Of a stretch of DNA of 47,857 nt, positions 42,232 through 47,857 are shown in pieces (position 1 is the first letter of the stretch; each line of letters opens with the position of its first letter). The DNA is from Flavobacterium limnosediminis JC2902. GTDB lineage: Bacteria; Bacteroidota; Bacteroidia; Flavobacteriales; Flavobacteriaceae. Position numbers and translations under genes: made by a program. The stretch is taken from the NCBI RefSeq assembly GCF_000498535.1, contig NZ_AVGG01000022.1, positions 1 through 47,857 of the forward strand. The letters run 5' to 3'. The notes below the pieces were generated by a model that was given only the letters and a program-made list of their open reading frames with translations, made no database searches and was not told where the DNA came from.

Positions 42232-44874
42232 ATGAAAGCAATAAAATATCACACCTCGTTTTTTTTATTTTTGTTAGTTGTAGCCTGTCCCTTATGGGGG
42301 CAGGTGAAACAAAAGAAACACCTAACGGCTCAGGACTACCATTTATGGAGTGAGTTGCATCCCGATAAAATTTCAGATAATGGCAATTGGGTAAGCTATG
42401 CACTCCGATACGAGTCGGGAGAAGATACCTTATTTGTAAAAAACCGCAACGGAAAAACCACCGCATTCCCAAAAGGAAAAAACGGTAACTTTAGTAAGGA
42501 AGAGTGGTTTGTCTGTCTGCAGCCGGATAACAAACTAAACATACTGGATATTAAAACAGGGAAACAACAAACCGTTTCCGATGTTGCAGATTATAAAATT
42601 GCAGCAAACGGCAACTATTTGGCGATACTGAAAACAACAGCAAACAATACCAATAGTTTGGTGGTACAGGATTGGAAAGGACAGGTACTAAAAAGTATTG
42701 AGAATGTCAAAGTATGGTATCCCAATCCCCAAAATACTGCAATAGCTTATGTAACGGCTAAAGGGATGCACCATACGGTCGAGGTAATACATACAGACAA
42801 AAGCTTAGAAAATAATAGGGTAGCAATTGAAGACAATCTTGGCTTTCACAATTTTGCATGGCAAAGTAACGGCCAGGCGTTTTGTTTTTTGCATCATCCA
42901 TTAGAGCAGCAACAGAAACAAAACACCAAAGGAAAACTGTTCAGATACACTTTGAAGGACAAAAAACTAGTTGTTTTCAATCCGGATAAACAAGTAAATT
43001 TTCCAAAGGATTACAACATTTCAGCAAACGATTTAATTCCGATAACAATGTCAGAAGACGGGCAGCGCGTATTTTTTGGCGTAAAAAAAGAGCAGCTTCC
43101 AAGAGGCACTTCCAAAGCAACGGTACAGGTTTGGAATACCCATGACAAATCACTATACCCTTTGAAAAACCAATTTGGCGGATGGGATAAAATAGAAAAA
43201 TTATCAGTTTGGTATCCCGATAGCAATCGTTTTTTTCAGATAGCAGACAATGATTTACCACATGTGGCACTCAATGGAAATCAAACGTATGCTATTACTT
43301 CTAATCAGGAAATTTACGAACCACAGGAAAAAAGAGAAGCCGACCGCGATTTTTATGGAGTTGATTTGCAAACAGGAACAAAAAAGTTGTTGTTGAAAAA
43401 ATACTCAGGTGCTAATCAAATGGTGTTAATGTCTCCAAAAGGGAAGTACATCACCTATTTCAAAGAGTCCAACTGGTTTATATATGACATAAAAAAGGAT
43501 AAACATACCAATATCACTCAAAGCAGGATAGCAGAATTGTCAAAACCCGATTTTGAACTAAATTCAGATTGGATACCCTATGGCAACCCGGGGTTTACAA
43601 AGGATGAAAAATCCGTTTTGATATATGATAAATACGATATATGGGAGGTATCGGTAAACGGAAGTGTATGTACCCGTCTAACCAATGGAAAAGAAAAAGA
43701 AATCACATTCAGAATATCGGAACAGTCGGCTATTCAAAAACCCGAAGTCAAATACGATGGCAACAGAACCGGGTTATTTGATACGGGTGGAATACTGCTT
43801 TTGCAAGCCACAGGAAAAGATCATGTTGCTTCGGGGTATTATTATTGGCAACGCTCACAGGGTGAAGAGCCAATAGTTTACAAAGAAATGAGAATCAGCC
43901 GGCTTCAATTGGCTGGTAACAAACAAGACCTGATGTATGTCGAGGAAAACTTTGATGTCTCTCCACGTTTGGTAATAAGCAATATAAAGAACCAAAAACA
44001 ACAGGATATAGTCAACAGTAATCCTCAGCAACAGGACTATTTTTGGGGTAAGTCTGTTCAGATAAAATATAAGAACGCTTCCGGTATACCATTAACAGGA
44101 GTACTTTTTTATCCTGCCAATTACAGTCCGGATAAAAAATATCCAATGGTAGTACATGTATACCAAAAACAGTCAAGAGAATTCCACAAGTATTTAAATC
44201 CTTCTTTGCATAACAATGAAGGATGGAACCATACAAATTTCACTACAAAAGGATATTTTATATTGTATCCGGATATAGTTTATGAAATAGGCAATACAGG
44301 GGCTTCGGCTGCAGATTGTACAACTGCTGCTACACAGGCAGTAATTGATATGGGAGTTATCGATCGGGACAAAATCGGATTGATCGGGCATTCCTTTGGC
44401 GGGTTTGAAACAAATTTCATCATAACCCAAACTGATATGTTTGCTGCTGCAGTATCTGGAGCAGGCCTGTCCGATTTTGTAAGTGCTTATCTTGGGGTAT
44501 CATGGAACTATTCAAAACCCGATTTTTGGAGGTTTGAACACCATCAGTTCCGTATGGGTAAATCGTTATTCGAAGACACTGAAGGATATTTGCGGAATTC
44601 ACCGGTACTTCACACCCCAAAGGTTAATACACCACTGTTGATTTGGACAGGAGAATTGGACTTACAGATTAACGCGAAACAGAGTTATGAATTTTATTTG
44701 GCACTTCGCCGCTTAAAAAAGAAAAGCACAATGTTGATCTATCCCGGCGAAGAACACGCCCTAAGTGAAAGTACCAATACAGAAGACTTAACCAACAAGA
44801 TAGAAGCTTGGTTTGATTATTACCTGAAAGGAAAAGAATTCCCTTCATGGATGGCTGCCAATTACAATGATTAA
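42232..44874 (+). CDS. S9 family prolyl-oligopeptidase-type serine peptidase
   Basis: An 880-aa exported peptidase. Residues 1-24 are a signal peptide; LLVVAC could also act as a lipobox. A beta-propeller-like N-terminal domain covers about 30-620, and an alpha/beta-hydrolase domain the C-terminal 250 residues. The catalytic triad is visible: S721 in GHSFGGFE, D810 in WTGELDLQ and H842 in GEEHAL. It starts 2 bases after susD, so it is co-transcribed with the receptor. It likely trims peptides in the periplasm or at the surface for uptake. The long insertions in the propeller region are not explained. Confidence 0.93.
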   Translation: MKAIKYHTSFFLFLLVVACPLWGQVKQKKHLTAQDYHLWSELHPDKISDNGNWVSYALRYESGEDTLFVKNRNGKTTAFPKGKNGNFSKEEWFVCLQPDNKLNILDIKTGKQQTVSDVADYKIAANGNYLAILKTTANNTNSLVVQDWKGQVLKSIENVKVWYPNPQNTAIAYVTAKGMHHTVEVIHTDKSLENNRVAIEDNLGFHNFAWQSNGQAFCFLHHPLEQQQKQNTKGKLFRYTLKDKKLVVFNPDKQVNFPKDYNISANDLIPITMSEDGQRVFFGVKKEQLPRGTSKATVQVWNTHDKSLYPLKNQFGGWDKIEKLSVWYPDSNRFFQIADNDLPHVALNGNQTYAITSNQEIYEPQEKREADRDFYGVDLQTGTKKLLLKKYSGANQMVLMSPKGKYITYFKESNWFIYDIKKDKHTNITQSRIAELSKPDFELNSDWIPYGNPGFTKDEKSVLIYDKYDIWEVSVNGSVCTRLTNGKEKEITFRISEQSAIQKPEVKYDGNRTGLFDTGGILLLQATGKDHVASGYYYWQRSQGEEPIVYKEMRISRLQLAGNKQDLMYVEENFDVSPRLVISNIKNQKQQDIVNSNPQQQDYFWGKSVQIKYKNASGIPLTGVLFYPANYSPDKKYPMVVHVYQKQSREFHKYLNPSLHNNEGWNHTNFTTKGYFILYPDIVYEIGNTGASAADCTTAATQAVIDMGVIDRDKIGLIGHSFGGFETNFIITQTDMFAAAVSGAGLSDFVSAYLGVSWNYSKPDFWRFEHHQFRMGKSLFEDTEGYLRNSPVLHTPKVNTPLLIWTGELDLQINAKQSYEFYLALRRLKKKSTMLIYPGEEHALSESTNTEDLTNKIEAWFDYYLKGKEFPSWMAANYND

Positions 44875-44893
44875 AGACGGATGGTGTAAAATA

Positions 44894-44944
44894 AAAAAAC
44901 AAGAGGCTGTCTGGAAATTACTTTTCGGACAGCCTCTTGTTTTT
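44894..44944 (+). terminator. Strong intrinsic terminator after the susCD-peptidase operon
   Basis: A perfect 17-bp inverted repeat, AAAAACAAGAGGCTGTC (44895-44911) with GACAGCCTCTTGTTTTT (44928-44944), around a 16-base loop. The A run before and T run after would let it work in both directions, closing the plus-strand operon and any minus-strand transcript from the response regulator side. Confidence 0.92.
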
Positions 44945-45274
44945 CCCATATTTAGAAAATCTTTAGTGGATCACATTATACAGGGTAAGGTTATACTCCT
45001 TAATGCCATTCTTTTGCACACCTATCATGGCATTACCTGTCTTGACATACAGCTTGAATAATGAACTTCTAAACAATCTTATCAAAGTACAAACATAGGA
45101 TGATAATACTTACTGGATATACTAATACGGAAATACAACTTTTAAGGATTTGAATCCTTGTTTTTTAAAATTTTTAAGGATTTGATGGTGAGGAATTGCA
45201 ATCCTGATAGTGCAGATAAGTAACTCCTACCCGCAAAGACAATAAATAAAAATCCCTACAGGGAAATCCTGATC
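44945..45274. other. Intergenic region with small palindromes
   Basis: No convincing gene. It holds a perfect 9-bp inverted repeat, TAATGCCAT (45001-45009) with ATGGCATTA (45027-45035), and an AGGATT/AATCCT palindrome near 45147 partly repeated near 45177. A minus-strand frame across 44970-45110 reads FKLYVKTGNAMIGVQKNGI and may be a scrap of an old gene, but I cannot place it. Confidence 0.45.
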
Positions 45275-45325
45275 ACTGAGACTGAAAACTGAGACTGAAA
45301 ACTGAGACTGAAAACTGAGACTACT
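45275..45325. repeat. 13-bp tandem repeat abutting a stop codon
   Basis: Three copies of ACTGAGACTGAAA plus a partial fourth. The 13-base unit is itself two near-copies (ACTGAG and ACTGAAA). The array runs up to the TGA stop (45325-45327) of the minus-strand response regulator, another case of tandem repeats meeting a stop codon. Confidence 0.85.
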
Positions 45326-45711
45326 CACTGAACACTACCCTTCAACTCCTCCAAAGCAGCAACAGAAACTGGCTTAGATAAATAGCGAGCCACTAAAGAA
45401 TACTGTTCGGATCGAACCCTGTCTGCCTCATCCGTAGAAGAAGTTACCAGAAAAACGATTGTATTTCCGGTATCGGCAAAATCAGTGATGGCATCCAGAA
45501 ATTCCCAGCCGTTCATCACCGGCATATTGATATCCAGAAAAATTACATACTGGTCAGCCGGAGTATAAATTCCTTTCAGATGATTCAACACCGTCAGGCC
45601 GTTTTCAAAGGGCATCGGCGAGGGATGAAAATCACTTTTCGCTATTAACCTTTTCATGATCATAACCGCAATGGGATCATCATCTACGATAAAAACGTGT
45701 CGTACCGGCAT
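45325..45711 (-). CDS. Single-domain response regulator
   Basis: A 128-aa CheY-like receiver with no output domain. The acidic pocket is in FIVDDDP (D10-D12), the phospho-acceptor is D60 in FLDINMPVMNGWEF, the switch Ser is in LVTSSTDEADR and the conserved Lys in YLSKPVS. It could pass phosphate within a relay or act by protein contact. It lies 365 bases from the REC-PAS-DHp gene, across a long heptamer array. Confidence 0.92.
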   Translation of the reverse strand: MPVRHVFIVDDDPIAVMIMKRLIAKSDFHPSPMPFENGLTVLNHLKGIYTPADQYVIFLDINMPVMNGWEFLDAITDFADTGNTIVFLVTSSTDEADRVRSEQYSLVARYLSKPVSVAALEELKGSVQ

Positions 45712-45893
45712 AAGTAATGTATTGTTTTAACCCGTTGGGCTTAATTTATTTTATTTTTCTCAACCACATAGAAACATCTTTTTTAGAATCTCTTTCAAGG
45801 CCTTTCACTTAATTATAGCCAATTATAAGCTATGTAAAACCAAGAATGGGTATTCCCTCTTTTTCCCAATGTCCCTATATGTTATATTATTTC

Positions 45894-46069
45894 TTGTCTC
45901 TTGTCTCTTGTCTCTTGTCTCTTGTCTCTTGCTTCTTGTCTCTTGCTTCTTGTTTCTTGCTTCTTGTCTCTTGTCTCTTGTCTCTTGTCTCTTGTCTCTT
46001 GTCTCTTGTTTCTTGTCTCTTGCTTCTTGTTTCCAAATCACAAATCATAAGTCACAATTCGCAATTCAC
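45894..46069. repeat. Heptanucleotide array, about 25 units
   Basis: Twenty unbroken units of TTGYYTC type (TTGTCTC, TTGCTTC, TTGTTTC mixed) fill 45894-46033, exactly 140 bases. After one extra base come AAATCAC, AAATCAT, AAGTCAC, AATTCGC, AATTCAC. The array ends 7 bases from the TAG stop (46077-46079) of the minus-strand REC-PAS-DHp gene, so it sits immediately 3' of that gene. Open frames read through it are low-complexity and not genes. Confidence 0.93.
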
Positions 46070-46076
46070 ACCCCCT

Positions 46077-47066
46077 CTAAGGAATAATCAATTTCGACTT
46101 CACAACGATTTCCCTGATGATTTCGTCCAGTTCGTTGGCCGAATTCAAAACATGCGGAAGCAGTTCCAGTTTTTCTTCGGTCGGTGTGGTCGCATCAGAC
46201 ATCAGTTCAACAAGCCCCATAATGCGTGCCAGAGGAGCCCGGACCACATGCGATTGCGTCCATGCGATTTCCACTAGTTGTTCGTTTTGCTTTTCGATCG
46301 CCTCCAGATGTTTTAAACTCTCGGTGATATCACGCGCCAGTACCACTTTGGAATCACTGCCCTTATAGGTAATGGTATTACTTCTTGTGTCAACATAGAT
46401 TACTTCTCCGCTCTTTTTCCTGTGGCGGGAAACATCCTTGAAATTATCGGAAATGATATCAAAAAACATGGCCTCATCGGCAGTTTCGGAGGTAATATCC
46501 GCTGTGGTCATCGAAAGAAATTCATCGTAGTCATAACCGTAATGGGTAAGTGCTGCCAGATTAACATCCAGAAACCGCAGGCTTTCCGGATTGTAAACCC
46601 ACATCGGCTGAGGGCTCAGATGGAACAGATCTGAATACCGCTGTTCCGATTCCTTTAACTTGACCAGGTTTTTGTTCCGCTCAATATTGTAAATAATACT
46701 CTTGTAAAGCGTGGCGGCATTCAGATCATCTTTAAGAAGATAGTCTGAAATACCCAAGGCAAGTGATTTTACGGCAAAAGAAAAATCGGGATAACCTGTT
46801 AGCACGACGATAGGCGTCGTGGTTACCAGGGCCAGTGTATCTTTTATAAGTTCTTCACCTCTTTTATCGGGCAGACTTAAGTCGAGTAAAACGATATCGA
46901 TGGCTTCCGTATTCGAACCCAGAAACGATTCCAGTTCTTTAAAAGACTTCACATGAATGATATCCGGAATCAGAATCATTTCTTCGAGATAGTCCTGCAG
47001 GAGAAAAAAATCGCCCGCATTATCTTCGACAACAATTATACTGTATTTCTTTTTGTCTTTATGCAT
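46077..47066 (-). CDS. REC-PAS-DHp protein lacking a kinase ATPase domain
   Basis: A 329-aa protein. A receiver domain covers residues 8-130 (phospho-acceptor D62 in VLLDLSLPDKRG, Lys112 in YLLKDD), a PAS domain about 140-255 (YSDLFHLSPQPMWVYNPES), and a dimerisation/phosphotransfer segment about 262-325 with the H-box-like TQSHVVRAPLARIMGLVE (H273). The protein ends there: the HATPase_c domain expected of a histidine kinase is absent, and the frame ends at a normal TAG. It may be a phosphotransfer or scaffold protein. It lies 4 bases after the next receiver gene. Confidence 0.9.
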   Translation of the reverse strand: MHKDKKKYSIIVVEDNAGDFFLLQDYLEEMILIPDIIHVKSFKELESFLGSNTEAIDIVLLDLSLPDKRGEELIKDTLALVTTTPIVVLTGYPDFSFAVKSLALGISDYLLKDDLNAATLYKSIIYNIERNKNLVKLKESEQRYSDLFHLSPQPMWVYNPESLRFLDVNLAALTHYGYDYDEFLSMTTADITSETADEAMFFDIISDNFKDVSRHRKKSGEVIYVDTRSNTITYKGSDSKVVLARDITESLKHLEAIEKQNEQLVEIAWTQSHVVRAPLARIMGLVELMSDATTPTEEKLELLPHVLNSANELDEIIREIVVKSKLIIP

Positions 47067-47070
47067 TGTT

Positions 47071-47502
47071 TTATTTTCCGACAGGTAATTTTACAATATT
47101 AAACCAAAACTGCTCAATACTCGTAACAGTTTCAAAAAAATCTGTTAAATCCACAGGTTTGGTGATAAAACAATTAGCATGATGCTTATAGGAGAGATTG
47201 ACATCCCTTTCAGAGGAAGAGGTGGTGAGCATAATTACGGGAATGTGCTTGGTTCTTTCATCTTCCTTGATAATGGAAAGTACTTCGTGACCGCTTTTGA
47301 GAGGTAAATTCACATCCAGCAATATCAGATCCGGTAACGTGACATCCTTGTATTTTCCATCGTTGAAAACATAGTCAATGGCTTCTTTCCCGTTACGCAC
47401 AACATCAATCTTGTTTACGATCTTACTCTCCTCCAAGGCTTCTATGGTCAGAATAATATCGCCTTCATTGTCTTCAACTAATAAAATATCTGCTGATTTC
47501 AT
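47071..47502 (-). CDS. Rcp1-like single-domain response regulator
   Basis: A 143-aa receiver: ILLVEDNEGDIILTIEAL at the start, phospho-acceptor D63 in LILLDVNLPLKSGHEVL, switch residues in MLTTSSSERDVN, Lys in FITKPVDL. The VEDNEGD motif and length match the Rcp1-type regulators found beside phytochrome or PAS-containing kinases. I chose ATG 47502, with AAAGAG just upstream; a TTG at 47538 would add 12 residues. Its partner is probably the adjacent REC-PAS-DHp protein and a kinase outside this window. Confidence 0.9.
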   Translation of the reverse strand: MKSADILLVEDNEGDIILTIEALEESKIVNKIDVVRNGKEAIDYVFNDGKYKDVTLPDLILLDVNLPLKSGHEVLSIIKEDERTKHIPVIMLTTSSSERDVNLSYKHHANCFITKPVDLTDFFETVTSIEQFWFNIVKLPVGK

Positions 47503-47582
47503 CTCTTTAGTTTGATTTTCTGATTGATTTGGGGCCAATCATTTTGATTTATTTTTCTATTCGGAAACAAAAGTTTCCACGG

Positions 47583-47590
47583 CAAAATTA
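47583..47590 (-). promoter_or_regulatory. Candidate -7 element for the response regulator operon
   Basis: On the minus strand TAATTTTG matches the Bacteroidota -7 consensus TAnnTTTG. A clear -33 TTTG at the right distance is not seen. The leader would be about 75 bases. Confidence 0.3.
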
Positions 47591-47748
47591 TTCCAAAACG
47601 CACTACTGCTGAGTTAAATATACGAAAGATTTTACCTATAAAGCATTTTTTTTGTTAAAAAAAATCCGCTTTTTTTGCCTTAAAAAAATCCTGACACAAA
47701 TTTCCACATACTTTTTATTTAATTACTCCCCCTTTTTTAAACACCCAT

Positions 47749-47857
47749 AAAATCTGCAAAAATCTCAGAAATCTGCGGCAAAAAAACATTCCACAAATTA
47801 AGTCCTATCATGTTCCTTTTTATAATGCCCAAAATCTGCGAAAATCTGCGGAGTCTG
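47749..47857. repeat. AAATCTGCG-type interspersed repeats
   Basis: Two clusters, 47749-47779 and 47831-47857, each contain two or three copies of AAAATCTGC or close variants at 9-10 base spacing. The sequence continues past the window edge. No coding sequence is visible between 47503 and the end. Confidence 0.6.

Noticed and set aside
44867..45061. Small plus-strand gene after the peptidase
   Set aside because: It runs straight through the terminator stem, overlaps the peptidase stop and resembles nothing known.
45823..46041. Open frame on the minus strand rich in Lys, Glu, Thr and Arg
   Set aside because: It is a translation of the TTGYYTC heptamer array: low complexity, no start context and no family likeness.
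45846..46277. Long plus-strand open frame of 143 codons
   Set aside because: The first half is the heptamer array (Leu/Ser/Cys repeats) and the second half is antisense to the REC-PAS gene.

Overview
The window reads as part of a chromosome from the Bacteroidota, most likely a Flavobacteriaceae (Flavobacterium-like) bacterium. Pointers are the low GC, a SusC/SusD pair, a promoter of the Bacteroidota TAnnTTTG type, weak Shine-Dalgarno signals, and protein families that look flavobacterial. This assignment rests on recognition only; no search was run.

Region 1 (72-35622, all on the minus strand, transcribed right to left) is one very long surface-polysaccharide operon. It begins with an ABC exporter: Wzm permease, then Wzt ATPase with a C-terminal glycan-recognition domain. 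An HTTM-DCC membrane protein and a methyltransferase follow. Next come a sugar-modification block (epimerase, ATP-grasp enzyme, HAD protein, hexapeptide acyltransferase) and a WecE-type aminotransferase with a WecF-type 4-acetamido-fucose transferase. Then come a run of GT2 and GT-B glycosyltransferases, an FkbM methyltransferase and a nonulosonic acid block (neuA, neuB, neuC). After these are an MBOAT/SGNH acylation pair, a deacetylase, a GNAT enzyme and more glycosyltransferases. Genes mostly overlap or sit a few bases apart. No Wzx, Wzy, initiating phosphosugar transferase or rmlAB is visible. The region is mosaic: it holds a decayed copy of one of its own GT4 genes, a decayed GtrB-type GT2, and a GIY-YIG nuclease gene with one in-frame amber codon lying among REP-like palindromes.

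Region 2 (35623-37751) is a spacer region holding the probable operon promoter, two heptanucleotide repeat arrays, an unrecognised 252-aa protein, a small XRE-type regulator and a long leader with a nested stem-loop. Region 3 (37752-44944, plus strand) is a nutrient-uptake operon: SusC/RagA receptor, SusD/RagB lipoprotein and an S9 prolyl-oligopeptidase-type peptidase, closed by a strong terminator. Its base composition looks clearly richer in GC than Region 1. Region 4 (45325-47502, minus) is a phosphorelay set: two single-domain response regulators and a REC-PAS-DHp protein without a kinase ATPase domain.

The strongest pattern not explained by genes is a family of short tandem arrays whose unit sequence changes from site to site while the unit length stays at seven bases. 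Several arrays abut or overlap stop codons, and one lies inside a glycosyltransferase reading frame. The second is the GIY-YIG/REP element. The third is the structured leader in front of susC.
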